A stretch of DNA of 64,000 nt, from the NCBI RefSeq assembly GCF_004123675.1, contig NZ_CP035417.1:2471501-2535500 (forward strand), given 5' to 3'. This DNA comes from Leisingera sp. NJS204 (GTDB lineage Bacteria; Pseudomonadota; Alphaproteobacteria; Rhodobacterales; Rhodobacteraceae). Shown here one piece after another: positions 51,866 to 61,203 of this stretch; position 1 is the first letter of the stretch, and every line of letters begins with the position of its first letter. The notes beneath the pieces are model-generated. The model was not told the origin of the DNA, made no database searches, and saw only the letters and a list, made by a program, of their open reading frames with translations. The position numbers and the translations under genes are program-made.

Positions 51866-52417
51866 TCAGGCCTCCTTTTTGAACAGCAGCAGCGAGACGG
51901 GGATGGCAGCGGCAAAGGCACCGGCCGCGAAGATATAGCCGGAGAGCGCGGTTTGCATCATGCCGGACATCATGTGCCCCGAGGTGCAGCCGCCAGCGAG
52001 GCGCGCGCCGTACAGCACGATGAATCCGCCCAGGAAAGCCGCGGCGTATCGTTTCATCCGGCAGCCGCCGAAGTTGGCGCGCCAGAGCGCAGGGATTGTC
52101 CGCTCAGCCTGCGGGATGCCGCCGCGCAGCCTGGCCGACAGCAACCCGCCCAGCGCCATCGCCAGCACAAAAACAAAGCTGTAGTTCAGCGGGCTGGAGA
52201 CGGCCCTGGCATATTTGCCGCCGGATTTTGCCAGATAGGCGTTGGTGGAGGTGGTGCCTTCGGCGGTTTCTGTCACCAGTCCGGGGAACACCGCATCCGC
52301 GATAATGCCGTCCAGGATCACAAATTGCGTTGAAACCCCGATGGGTTTGACCAGCAGCACCGCCAGAAAGAACACCAGCCCCAGCATGAGGCCTCCGGCT
52401 TTCCAGTTGAGAGTCAT
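51866..52417 (-). CDS. YeeE/YedE-family sulfur transport permease, first half
   Basis: A 183-aa membrane protein: LMLGLVFFLAVLLVKPIGVSTQFVI, FVFVLAMALGGLLSAR, and AAFLGGFIVLYGARLAGGCTSGHMMSGMMQTALSGYIFAAGAFAAAI, with the conserved Cys in GGCTSGH. A polar loop after the second helix is longer than usual. AAAGGAGCTGAC precedes the ATG. The 99-bp region upstream carries an FNR box and two SqrR-type operators, linking it to sulfide or persulfide and low oxygen. Confidence 0.92.
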   Translation of the reverse strand: MTLNWKAGGLMLGLVFFLAVLLVKPIGVSTQFVILDGIIADAVFPGLVTETAEGTTSTNAYLAKSGGKYARAVSSPLNYSFVFVLAMALGGLLSARLRGGIPQAERTIPALWRANFGGCRMKRYAAAFLGGFIVLYGARLAGGCTSGHMMSGMMQTALSGYIFAAGAFAAAIPVSLLLFKKEA

Positions 52418-52439
52418 GTCAGCTCCTTTCGCACGTTAC

Positions 52440-52455
52440 ATTCTGATTTCAGAAT
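52440..52455. promoter_or_regulatory. SqrR-type operator 1 (ATTC-N8-GAAT), overlapping the predicted -10/+1
   Basis: ATTCTGATTTCAGAAT, a perfect 16-bp dyad. It overlaps the minus-strand -10 TATTCT (52456-52451) and the predicted start at 52444, as a repressor site should. It matches the ATTC-N8-GAAT motif described for SqrR of Rhodobacter capsulatus. Confidence 0.75.
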
Positions 52456-52456
52456 A
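52451..52456 (-). promoter_or_regulatory. Predicted -10 element of the yeeE operon
   Basis: TATTCT on the minus strand, giving a start at about 52444 and a 26-nt leader. The FNR box centre is then at exactly -41.5. Confidence 0.55.
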
Positions 52457-52478
52457 CAACGTGGACGCGGGGAGCGGG

Positions 52479-52492
52479 TTGATCCAGATCAA
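52479..52492. promoter_or_regulatory. Perfect FNR/FnrL box in the yeeE promoter
   Basis: TTGATCCAGATCAA, ten of ten match to TTGAT-N4-ATCAA. Its centre at 52485.5 is 41.5 bp from the predicted start, the class II activator position. Confidence 0.8.
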
Positions 52493-52497
52493 TTGAC

Positions 52498-52513
52498 ATT
52501 CCGTTTCCGGAAT
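52498..52513. promoter_or_regulatory. SqrR-type operator 2 (ATTC-N8-GAAT)
   Basis: ATTCCGTTTCCGGAAT, 12 of 16 bases shared with operator 1 and the same dyad; differences at positions 5 and 12 are compensatory (T/A to C/G). It lies directly 3' of the coxE stop, on the far side of the FNR box. Confidence 0.7.
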
Positions 52514-52516
52514 TCG

Positions 52517-53770
52517 TTAATCGAGCATTGCCATCAGCCTGGCTTTCTCGCCCGCATCGGAGGGGCTGGAGATCACCTGTGCCAGATCCTGCAGCGAGGC
52601 GATGGAATGGCCGGCGCGGAAACTGTCGGTATAGGGCAGCATGGCGCGGATGCCCTGCGCCCTTGGGGCAAAACCGTCCCAGCGCAGCAGCGGGTTCAAC
52701 CAGATCAGGCGGCGCGACGACAGCTGCAACCGCTGCATCTCGCGGGCCAAAGCCTCCGGGTCGCCGCGGTCCAGCCCGTCGGTGATCAAAAGCACCACCG
52801 CGCCCTGCCCCATCACCCGGCGCGACCAGTCCCGGTTGAAGGCGTGCAGGCAGTCGCCGATCCGGGTACCGCCCTCCCAGTCCTGCGCCTCTGATCCTGC
52901 TGCGGCCAGGGCCGCGTCCACGTCGCGCTGATGCAGATGGCGGGTGATATTTGTCAGCCGGGTGCCGAAAGTGAAGCCATGCACCCTGGCCCAGCCTTGT
53001 CCATTTGCATTGGCGGCGGCGTGCAGGAAATGCAGGATGATGCGGCTGTACTGGCTCATCGAGCCGGAGATATCGCAAAGCACCACCAGATTTGGCCAGC
53101 GGATGCGGCGCTTGGCGCGGGCGATCTGCTGCAATTCGCCGCCCTGGCGGGCTGTATTGCGCAAAGTGCGGCGCCAGTCGGGACGTGTCCCCTGCACTGA
53201 GGCCATCAAGCGGCGTGACTGGATCGGTGTCACCGGCAGGATGAGCTGCGCAAGGATGCGTTTGGCGGCGGCAATCTCTGACGTGCTCATCTGTTCGAAA
53301 TCAAGGGTTCTGAGGCGTTCTTCGGCAGACATGGTGAGGGTGGTGTCCACCTCAACTTCGGTGCCGTCCTCATCCTTGTCCGGTGTCTCCGGCTGGTCCT
53401 GCATACCGTCCAGCAGCGCCTCGGCGGCGCGTTTTTCCGCCGGTTTGGCGGCGCGGTCCTCCTGCACGCCGCGGATAGCGGGCAGCATGGCGGCCATCAT
53501 GTGTTCCAGATAGCGCGGGTCGCGCCAGAACAGGCGGAAGACCTGGGCGAAGACCGCCCGTTGCTCGGGCTTGGTCACGAAACAGGCGTGCAAGGCCCAG
53601 TAGAAATCCGTCCGGCTGGTGAATCCTGCGGCGGCCACCGCCTGTACCGCATCCAGCACCCGGCCCGGACCGATCGGCAGACCCGCCTTGCGCAGGGCGC
53701 GGGCGAAATGGGTGAGGTTCTGGACCAGCTTGGGGTGGTCCGGCAGGGTGAGCGGCGGAGTGTCAGGCAC
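52517..53770 (-). CDS. coxE: VWA-domain protein CoxE
   Basis: A 417-aa protein. The C-terminal half is a von Willebrand A domain with the MIDAS motif DISGSMSQYS (DxSxS). Later it has FTFGTRLTNITRHL and WEGGTRIGDCLHAFNRDW (Thr and Asp of MIDAS), ending in RLIWLNPLLRWDGFAP. The N-terminal half is helical and acidic (TPDKDEDGTEVEVDTTLTM). CoxE works with the MoxR ATPase CoxD to build or activate the [CuSMoO2]-type or related Mo centre in CoxL. It follows coxD after 61 bp containing a dispersed repeat. Confidence 0.92.
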   Translation of the reverse strand: MPDTPPLTLPDHPKLVQNLTHFARALRKAGLPIGPGRVLDAVQAVAAAGFTSRTDFYWALHACFVTKPEQRAVFAQVFRLFWRDPRYLEHMMAAMLPAIRGVQEDRAAKPAEKRAAEALLDGMQDQPETPDKDEDGTEVEVDTTLTMSAEERLRTLDFEQMSTSEIAAAKRILAQLILPVTPIQSRRLMASVQGTRPDWRRTLRNTARQGGELQQIARAKRRIRWPNLVVLCDISGSMSQYSRIILHFLHAAANANGQGWARVHGFTFGTRLTNITRHLHQRDVDAALAAAGSEAQDWEGGTRIGDCLHAFNRDWSRRVMGQGAVVLLITDGLDRGDPEALAREMQRLQLSSRRLIWLNPLLRWDGFAPRAQGIRAMLPYTDSFRAGHSIASLQDLAQVISSPSDAGEKARLMAMLD

Positions 53771-53780
53771 TAGGGCAGCT

Positions 53781-53828
53781 CATGGGGGCGCTGCCCCCAA
53801 ACCCCCGGAGTATTTCTGGAAAGATGAA
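53781..53828 (+). repeat. Dispersed intergenic repeat, copy E
   Basis: CATGGGGGCGCTGCCCCCAA, then ACCCCCGGAGTATTTCTGG, then AAAGATGAA; almost identical to copy D. It fills the gap between coxD and coxE. Confidence 0.8.
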
Positions 53829-53831
53829 CCA

Positions 53832-54740
53832 TCAGGCCGCATCCAGGCTTGCCCGGGCCTGATCCAGGATGCGTTTGGCCTCGGAGCCGTGCAGGCGGGC
53901 GATGTCGTCCTGGTATTTGAGGATGGCGCCCAGGGTGTCTGCGATGACCTCGGGGCTGAGGGCGATCACGTCGAGGGCCAGCAGGCAATTGGCCCAGTCG
54001 ATTGTTTCGGCGACCCCCGGTTTCTTGAACAGGTCTTCGGTGCGCAAGGATTGCACGAAGGCGACGATTTCGCGGCTGAGCTGCTGGCTGGCCCCGGGCG
54101 CGCGGGCGTTGAGGATTTCGACCTCGCGGGGGAAATCCGGGTAGTCGACCCAATGATAGAGACAGCGGCGTTTCAGCGCGTCATGCACTTCCCGCGTCCG
54201 GTTGGAGGTGAGGATGACGATCGGCGGCTCCGGCGCCTGGATGGTGCCAAGCTCGGGGATCGTCACCTGGAAATCGCTGAGCGCCTCCAGGAGGAAAGCC
54301 TCGAACGGTTCATCGGTGCGGTCGATTTCGTCGATCAGCAGGACGGGGGCGCCGTGCTCATCGGGGCGCATCGCCTGCAACAGCGGGCGTTCGATCAGGT
54401 AATCGGCGGAGAAGAGTTCCGCCTGCAGGGCGGCGCGTTCGGCGCTGCCTGCGGCCTCGGCGGTGCGGATGGCGACCATCTGGGCGGCGAAATTCCATTC
54501 ATAGACGGCGCTGGCGGCATCCAGCCCCTCGTAGCATTGCAGCCGGATCAGGCGGCGGCCCAGTGCGGCGGCAATGGCCTTGGCGATCTCGGTTTTGCCG
54601 GTGCCGGCCTCGCCCTCCAGAAACAGCGGGCGGCCCAGTTTCAGCGATAGGAACACCACAGTGGCCAGAGACCTGCCGCAGACATAGCCCTGCTCTGCCA
54701 GCATCTGCTGAACCTGACCGATGGATTGCGCCTGCTGCAT
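53832..54740 (-). CDS. coxD: MoxR-family AAA+ ATPase CoxD
   Basis: A 302-aa ATPase. Walker A LEGEAGTGKTEIAKAIAAALG, then the Walker B region PVLLIDEIDRTDEPFEAFLLEALSDF, sensor ILTSNRTREVHDALKRRCLYHWVDYPDF with the Arg finger. CoxD is a chaperone for maturation of the molybdenum hydroxylase together with CoxE. The ATG at 54740 (MQQAQSIGQVQQMLAEQGY) follows GGGAGGCACAAC; the longer frame above it is not used. First gene of the cluster in transcription order. Confidence 0.93.
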   Translation of the reverse strand: MQQAQSIGQVQQMLAEQGYVCGRSLATVVFLSLKLGRPLFLEGEAGTGKTEIAKAIAAALGRRLIRLQCYEGLDAASAVYEWNFAAQMVAIRTAEAAGSAERAALQAELFSADYLIERPLLQAMRPDEHGAPVLLIDEIDRTDEPFEAFLLEALSDFQVTIPELGTIQAPEPPIVILTSNRTREVHDALKRRCLYHWVDYPDFPREVEILNARAPGASQQLSREIVAFVQSLRTEDLFKKPGVAETIDWANCLLALDVIALSPEVIADTLGAILKYQDDIARLHGSEAKRILDQARASLDAA

Positions 54741-54968
54741 GTTGTGCCTCCCTTTGCCAAGGTCAAAAGGCCATGCAGCGCGCCGTCGGTCAAGCCGTGC
54801 GCTGCGAAGACGCTGCGGCGGCCGCGGGAAGGGTTTGTATTGCAGCGGCCTTTGGATAAGACTGGCGGCGAAGCGGAAAGAAAGCCGAGCCATGAAAAAC
54901 CAATCCCTGAAGCGGTATCACCCGGCAGCGCAGCGCGGCGTCTTGGTCAGCGGGCAGGACTGAAGCCG

Positions 54969-56033
54969 ATGCGGGTTCTGGCAATTCTGTGCGTGCGCAA
55001 TGAGGGCGCGTTCCTGCTGGAATGGCTGGCCCATCACCGGGCTGCAGGGTTTACCGATTTCCTGGTGTTCTCAAACGATTGCCAGGACGGCACCGATCAC
55101 ATGCTGGACCGGTTGCAGGACATGGGTCAGCTCGTCCATGCCCGCAATGAAGGCCCGTATGACAAGGGCGGCATTCAGTTCACCGCATTGAAGCAGGCCG
55201 ACCGGCATCCGCTGATGAAGCAGGCCGATTGGGTGCTGGTGCTGGATATCGACGAATTCGCCTGCATCAAGACCGGCGATGGCAAAGTGGCGGATCTGCT
55301 GGCGGCGCTGCCTGAGGCCGATGCGGTGACGCTGACCTGGCGGCTGTTCGGCAACGCAGGCGCCGTGCGGTATAAGGATGCGCCAGTGACCGCGCAATTC
55401 ACCCGCTGCGCGCCGGAGGTCATTCACTGGCCATGGCGGGCGGTGATGTTCAAGACGCTGTACCGCAATGACGGCACCTACAGGAAATGCGGGGTTCACC
55501 GGCCCCGCGATATCCGCAGCGCGGCGCAGCTGGACAGCTTCCGCTGGTATGACTGCGAAGGCCGCGAACTGGGCAAGGCGTTTAAGACCAAGCGGCTGTT
55601 TTCCAATTACGGCCAGCCCAACGGGCGGCTGGCGCAGCTGAATCATTACCCGCTGGGGGCGATGGAAAGCTATGTGCTGAAGGCCGACCGCGGAAGGGTC
55701 AACCGGCAGGCGGAGCTGGGCATGGATTACTGGGTTGAGCGCAATTACTGCAGCGCCGAGGATACCTCTATCGCCCGTTACGGCACAGACTGCGCGGGTC
55801 TTCAGGCCGGGCTGATGGAGGATCCGGACCTGGCCCGGCTGCACCGCGGAGCAGTGGCCTGGCGCCATGCCCGGTTTGCCGGGCTGATGACACAGGAACC
55901 CTATCGGGCGCTGTTCGCGCGTCTGCTGATGACACCCCCTGCCCGCCCGATAAGCCCGGCAGCCGCCGATCTGCTGCGCAGCTTTGCCATTCCGGATCAA
56001 GCCGCTCCGCAGCCTCCGGAGGACAGCAGCTGA
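54969..56033 (+). CDS. Glycosyltransferase family 2-like protein
   Basis: A 354-aa protein. It opens MRVLAILCVRNEGAFLLEWLAHHRAAGFTDFLVFSNDCQDGTDHML, the GT-A nucleotide-sugar fold. Later it has WVLVLDIDEFACIKTG with the D-x-D/E metal motif (DIDEF), and DSFRWYDCEGRELGKAFKTKRLFSNYG. It belongs to the Glyco_tranf_2_4 branch common in Rhodobacterales, usually linked to exopolysaccharide or capsule. No signal peptide or membrane helix is seen. The ATG at 54969 is chosen over the long open frame that begins in coxD; no strong ribosome site is evident. An unrecognised conserved gene follows 151 bp on. Confidence 0.86.
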   Translation: MRVLAILCVRNEGAFLLEWLAHHRAAGFTDFLVFSNDCQDGTDHMLDRLQDMGQLVHARNEGPYDKGGIQFTALKQADRHPLMKQADWVLVLDIDEFACIKTGDGKVADLLAALPEADAVTLTWRLFGNAGAVRYKDAPVTAQFTRCAPEVIHWPWRAVMFKTLYRNDGTYRKCGVHRPRDIRSAAQLDSFRWYDCEGRELGKAFKTKRLFSNYGQPNGRLAQLNHYPLGAMESYVLKADRGRVNRQAELGMDYWVERNYCSAEDTSIARYGTDCAGLQAGLMEDPDLARLHRGAVAWRHARFAGLMTQEPYRALFARLLMTPPARPISPAAADLLRSFAIPDQAAPQPPEDSS

Positions 56034-56184
56034 GGCATTGCTGCCGACACTGGCAAAAGGCCGCCGAAAGAACCGCGCGCTGCCTCATTCAGGCATGGGT
56101 TTTTCCAATTTTGGCCTTAATTGTCACCTAAATGTAAATCCAAACAGCAGGCAGGACCCCTTTGGGGCAAAGAGGACAGCAGGC

Positions 56185-57141
56185 ATGCAGGACGGACTTG
56201 AAAATCTGGATGAAGACCTTTCCGGGCTGAAGCCTGCCCAGTGGAAGGCCCGGATGGCGGCCCTGGCCGAAGAGCATGGCATGTACCAGCCGCTTGGCGA
56301 CAAGCATTTCGCCACTTTTATCGACCAGGGCAATACGCTTTTGGTGACGTTTGAGACCATGCAGGGCATTCATAACCTGTCGGATCAGGCGCAGCCGCTG
56401 GGGTTTGACCTGGTGAAGAACCTGGGCTGGTCGCATATGTGCGTGGTCTCGGACGGCGACACCTGGTTCCGCGAAGGCCGTATCTATGGTTTTTTCGACC
56501 AGCTGATCGACGACGGGTTTTTCGACGAGTTCGACAAAGTGATCTTTTACGGTGCGGGCCCCTGCGGTTATGCGGCGGCAGCCTATTCGGTGGCCTCGCC
56601 GGGTGCGGTGGTGGTTGCGGTGCAGCCGCAGGCGACGCTGGACCCGCGGATGACCGAATGGGATGACCGGTTTGCCGATATGCGGCGCCTGTCCTTCACC
56701 GACCGGTACGGCTATGCACCCGACATGCTGGACGCCGCTGATCAGGCCTATGTGATCTATGACCCGCAGGAACAGCTGGACGCCATGCATGCCTCGCTGT
56801 TTGCACGCAAGAACGTGACGCGGCTGCGGGTGCCGCATCTGGGCGATGCGGTGCAGACCCGGCTGATCGAGATGGAGATGCTGTATCACATCCTGTCGCT
56901 GGCAGGCAGCCGCAAGCTGACCGGCGGCGCCTTTCACAAGCTGCTGCGCAGCCGCCGCAACAATTCTTTCTTCCTGCGCAATCTGCTGAAAAACCTGGAA
57001 CGGCAGGACCGCCCGTTCCTGATGGCGCTGTTGTGCCGCAATGTGACCGAGCGGATGCGGGCCCCGCGGTTCCGCCGCCGCCTGCAGGAACTGGAAACCC
57101 GCGCCGAAGACGGCGAGTTCACCTTTCCTGCAAAGCCCTGA
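56185..57141 (+). CDS. Conserved hypothetical protein, 318 aa, possible alpha/beta-hydrolase-like fold
   Basis: A 318-aa protein, no signal peptide. The core FFDEFDKVIFYGAGPCGYAAAAYSVASPGAVVVAVQPQATL looks like strand, nucleophile elbow and helix of an alpha/beta hydrolase. The elbow reads GAGPCGY, so Cys or nothing would replace the usual Ser of GxSxG. FEGMQGIHN-like and GFFDQLIDDGFFDEF precede it; a His in VPHLGDAV could be the base. The C-terminus is basic and helical. Relatives are often annotated as phosphoadenosine phosphosulfate reductase, but no PP-loop is visible. Start at ATG 56185 after AGAGGACAGCAGGC. Confidence 0.6.
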   Translation: MQDGLENLDEDLSGLKPAQWKARMAALAEEHGMYQPLGDKHFATFIDQGNTLLVTFETMQGIHNLSDQAQPLGFDLVKNLGWSHMCVVSDGDTWFREGRIYGFFDQLIDDGFFDEFDKVIFYGAGPCGYAAAAYSVASPGAVVVAVQPQATLDPRMTEWDDRFADMRRLSFTDRYGYAPDMLDAADQAYVIYDPQEQLDAMHASLFARKNVTRLRVPHLGDAVQTRLIEMEMLYHILSLAGSRKLTGGAFHKLLRSRRNNSFFLRNLLKNLERQDRPFLMALLCRNVTERMRAPRFRRRLQELETRAEDGEFTFPAKP

Positions 57142-57206
57142 GCGGCGCCTGCTCCGGGCGCATTCAGCCGCTTCTTTTCTGCCCGCCTCTGTGCTAGGCG
57201 GGCAGC

Positions 57207-58247
<1,041 letters not shown>

Positions 58248-58379
58248 CAACACCTGTTCACTAATCCTTTACGATCTTACCCCTTGCCCTTGCCCGGAAT
58301 CAGCGCGCCCACTCAATTACTGGGCCAATAGTTCCCGCCAGCAATTAGCGCTGGCAATTTTCCGGTAAAGGGCAAGGGT

Positions 58380-59738
58380 ATGACAACATTTACGTTCAGC
58401 GGGCTTCGGGTTGATTACGAAAACGGCGATGCTGTAGCGGCAAAAGAGATCGACACATCGATTATCGTTTCCTCTGCGTCGTCGGCATTTTCCTATTCGA
58501 TCACCGGCCATGATGCCGACGGTGTTGCGATCATCAATGTGTCGGACGATATTCAACAGGTCATCGCGGACGGAACGAACCTGGACGCACCGAATTTTCC
58601 GGTGGTATCGGAAGAAACCCAGATCACCCGTGTGACTTGGCCCGGCGGCACCAGCACGGTGCTGATCCTCGCCTTTGAAACCGGTGGAAACAGCGACACC
58701 GAGTTTTACTTTGTCATCGACGGGCCGCAGATACCGGATATCAGCACTCTGTCTGACTGGAATGATTTCGACGACTCGATCACCGGCCTGTCGGACCCCA
58801 CCGGCGCCTATGGCCCGGGCCAGAGCATCGCTTGGTCGTCAATCGACGGCGCAACCACAAGCCAGGACGATGAATTCTGGGGCACCCCCGGCCGCAACAT
58901 CTTTAACGGCGGCAAGGGAGACGACTATTTCTCCAGCTCCGACGGACGCGATACTTATAACGGCGGCGCTGGCAGTTTTGACCAGGTCTCCTTTACCGGG
59001 GACCCCAATGGCGTGACTGCGCATCTTGGCACCGGCAAGGCAACTGACGGCTGGGGCAGAACCGACACCCTGAAAAGCATCGAAGTGCTGCGGGGATCGG
59101 CTTTTGACGACAGTCTTAGCGGCAGCGGCAAAAACAACACCTTCCGCGGGGTCGAAGGCAACGACACCATCAAAGGCGGCAAAGGCCGCGATGAGGTCCG
59201 CTATGACCGCGACGAACGCTATGGCGGCGAGGATGGCGCAACTGTCAACCTGTCCAAAGGCTTTGCCATTGACGGCTTTGGCGACCGCGACACGCTGAAA
59301 AGCATCGAAAACGCGCGCGGTACTGACAGCGGCGACAAGATTACCGGCAGCAGCACCGGCAACCGCATTATGGGGCTGGCCGGCAACGACACCCTGTCCG
59401 GCAAGGACGGAAGTGACACGATTTTTGGCGGCGGCGGCAAGGACAGGATCAATGGTGACGGCGGCAACGATCTGTTGTCCGGCGAAGGCGGTGCAGACCG
59501 GTTCATTTTCAAAGGCACGTTTGGTGACGACACGGTATCCGACTTCTCGACGGCGGGGCGCAAAGAAAAGATCGACCTGTCTGATGTCGCAACCATCAAG
59601 CACTTCCGCGATCTGAAGAACAACCATCTGTCCGAAAATGATGACGGCGATGCGGTGATCCGCGACAACCGGGGCAATACAATCACCCTGGAAGACATCG
59701 CGGTGGCAGACCTGTCCGGCAACGACTTTCTGTTCTGA
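58380..59738 (+). CDS. RTX-type calcium-binding protein 1
   Basis: A 452-aa protein without a classical signal peptide. The N-terminal ~150 residues form a paralogue-specific domain (MTTFTFSGLRVDYENGDAVAAK...). Glycine-rich RTX nonapeptides follow in several blocks (GGKGDDYFSSSDGRD, GVEGNDTIKGGKGRDEV, GLAGNDTLSGKDGSDTIFGGGGKDRINGDGGNDLLSGEGGADRF), which fold as a Ca2+ beta-roll outside the cell. The C-terminal block FGDDTVSDFSTAGRKEKIDLSDV...FLF is the type I secretion signal region shared with the next gene. No protease or lipase motif is seen. It is probably a secreted surface or matrix protein. Confidence 0.85.
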   Translation: MTTFTFSGLRVDYENGDAVAAKEIDTSIIVSSASSAFSYSITGHDADGVAIINVSDDIQQVIADGTNLDAPNFPVVSEETQITRVTWPGGTSTVLILAFETGGNSDTEFYFVIDGPQIPDISTLSDWNDFDDSITGLSDPTGAYGPGQSIAWSSIDGATTSQDDEFWGTPGRNIFNGGKGDDYFSSSDGRDTYNGGAGSFDQVSFTGDPNGVTAHLGTGKATDGWGRTDTLKSIEVLRGSAFDDSLSGSGKNNTFRGVEGNDTIKGGKGRDEVRYDRDERYGGEDGATVNLSKGFAIDGFGDRDTLKSIENARGTDSGDKITGSSTGNRIMGLAGNDTLSGKDGSDTIFGGGGKDRINGDGGNDLLSGEGGADRFIFKGTFGDDTVSDFSTAGRKEKIDLSDVATIKHFRDLKNNHLSENDDGDAVIRDNRGNTITLEDIAVADLSGNDFLF

Positions 59739-59786
59739 TCCCGAACCGCAGGTGCCGGCCTGAAAAGCCGGCGACGAAAGACAGTA

Positions 59787-59820
59787 AAAAGGCCTGTGCT
59801 CCGGCACGGGCCTTTTGTTT
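59787..59820 (+). terminator. Terminator after RTX protein 1
   Basis: AAAAGGCC(tgtg) paired with (cacg)GGCCTTTT around a short GC loop, followed by TTTG TTT. Confidence 0.82.
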
Positions 59821-59844
59821 GCTATTTCAAACAGCTGGCGCTTT

Positions 59845-59871
59845 ACACTTGAAAGACGAGCCGGCAAGTGT
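59845..59871. promoter_or_regulatory. Inverted repeat in the RTX 2 promoter
   Basis: ACACTTG-N13-CAAGTGT is a perfect 7-bp dyad, ~45 bp upstream of the RTX 2 start in an otherwise AT-rich stretch. The regulator is not known; it is too wide for a standard lux box. Confidence 0.4.
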
Positions 59872-59916
59872 AGTTTCAACTTTGATTTAAATAAGTTCTT
59901 TTTGGGGTGACCACCT

Positions 59917-61095
59917 ATGACGACCTATACGCTTTCAGGCTTCGGCGTCGGTAAATTTTCTTTGTTCGATCCTGCCGGGGGGGGATGGGTGCAGACCGGT
60001 CTGAAACTCAGACTGACGGTTCCGGATGGCGAAGGGTTTACGTTTTCGCCAACCCGGGTTCACGAAGACAAGGTTGATATCGAACCCGGTGATCACGTTT
60101 CCGGCCTGACGCGGACCCAAGGCGAGGCCGCTGACGGAACGCACTATGGCACGCTGGACGCTGGATACTCGCTGTCGGAAATTTCGTGGGACGGCGGCAA
60201 GACCGTGGTTCTGACAATGCACAGCATGAGTGCTCATCAGGCTGTTTACGCGCTGAGCGGCGATCCGCTGCCGGAGATTGGCAGTTACAGCGACTACGCG
60301 GCCTTTGAAGGCTCGATCACCCAGCGATCCCCTGTCACCACCTCCCTGCAACCCGGTCAAGTCCTGGAGTGGGCCCTGGGCACGGTGGACGTTTCGCAAC
60401 GCGACAGGCTCATCGGAACCGACCGGGATGATACGCTGAAGGGCGGTGCCGGGGCTGACACCATCAAAGGCGGCGCGGGCGACGACGTTGTGAAAGGCGG
60501 GTCCGGCAGCGACAAGCTGGCCGGAATTTCAGGCGATGACACGTTGTCCGGCCAAAGGGGCGAAGACAGGCTGAACGGCGGCAGAGGCAGGGACAGCCTG
60601 GATGGTGGCAGGGGGGACGACGCGCTGAAAGGCGGCAAAGGCCGGGATACGCTGGATGGCGGTGCAGGGTACGATACCCTGCATGGCGGCTCCGGGCGGG
60701 ACAAGCTCAACGGCGGATCAGGCGACGACATTTTTGTGTTTTTTAGCCGCTTTGGCGACGACACTATTACCGACTTTGATGCCTCCAGCAGCGGCGAAAA
60801 GATTGACCTGAGCACGGTGTCCAGCATCACGGATATGACCGATCTGCTGGACAACCACATCCGGGAAGACGGCGAAAACGTCGTGATCGAGGACGTACAC
60901 GGCAGCACCATCACGCTGGAAAATGTGCAGCTGGCGGATCTGGACGAAACGGATTTCAATTTCGAATTGCCCGAATGGGAGCCTGTACTCGTTTCAGCCA
61001 AGCAGCCTGCCGGCATCGACACCCCTGCCCCCATTGTTGAAAAACTCTGGGCCTGCGAAGACTACCCAGCCCCCCAGGAATGGAACTTGGTCTGA
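59917..61095 (+). CDS. RTX-type calcium-binding protein 2
   Basis: A 392-aa paralogue of the preceding protein, sharing the MTTxTxSGxxV start and the C-terminal FGDDTITDFDASSSGEKIDLS...ITLENVQLADLDETDFNF. The RTX block (~165-275) is one regular run of about eleven nonapeptides (GTDRDDTLKGGAGADTIKGGAGDDVVKGG...). The tail is longer and Pro-rich. A type I secreted, Ca2+-stabilised extracellular protein is expected. The N-terminal ~150 residues differ in sequence from paralogue 1. Unlike RTX 1 it has its own AT-rich promoter region with an inverted repeat. Confidence 0.85.
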   Translation: MTTYTLSGFGVGKFSLFDPAGGGWVQTGLKLRLTVPDGEGFTFSPTRVHEDKVDIEPGDHVSGLTRTQGEAADGTHYGTLDAGYSLSEISWDGGKTVVLTMHSMSAHQAVYALSGDPLPEIGSYSDYAAFEGSITQRSPVTTSLQPGQVLEWALGTVDVSQRDRLIGTDRDDTLKGGAGADTIKGGAGDDVVKGGSGSDKLAGISGDDTLSGQRGEDRLNGGRGRDSLDGGRGDDALKGGKGRDTLDGGAGYDTLHGGSGRDKLNGGSGDDIFVFFSRFGDDTITDFDASSSGEKIDLSTVSSITDMTDLLDNHIREDGENVVIEDVHGSTITLENVQLADLDETDFNFELPEWEPVLVSAKQPAGIDTPAPIVEKLWACEDYPAPQEWNLV

Positions 61096-61203
61096 TCTGA
61101 GCATCAGAGGGCAGCATTGGCCTGCTGCCCTTCCGGGGGTTCAAACCGGCGGCGTTCCGGTTTAAGGACAGCAAAACCGCTGCCGCAAAGGATGCCTGCC
61201 GCC

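Noticed and set aside
59845..59871. LuxR-type quorum-sensing box upstream of RTX 2
   Set aside because: The dyad ACACTTG-N13-CAAGTGT is 27 bp wide and lacks the lux-box core, so only an unspecified inverted repeat is claimed.
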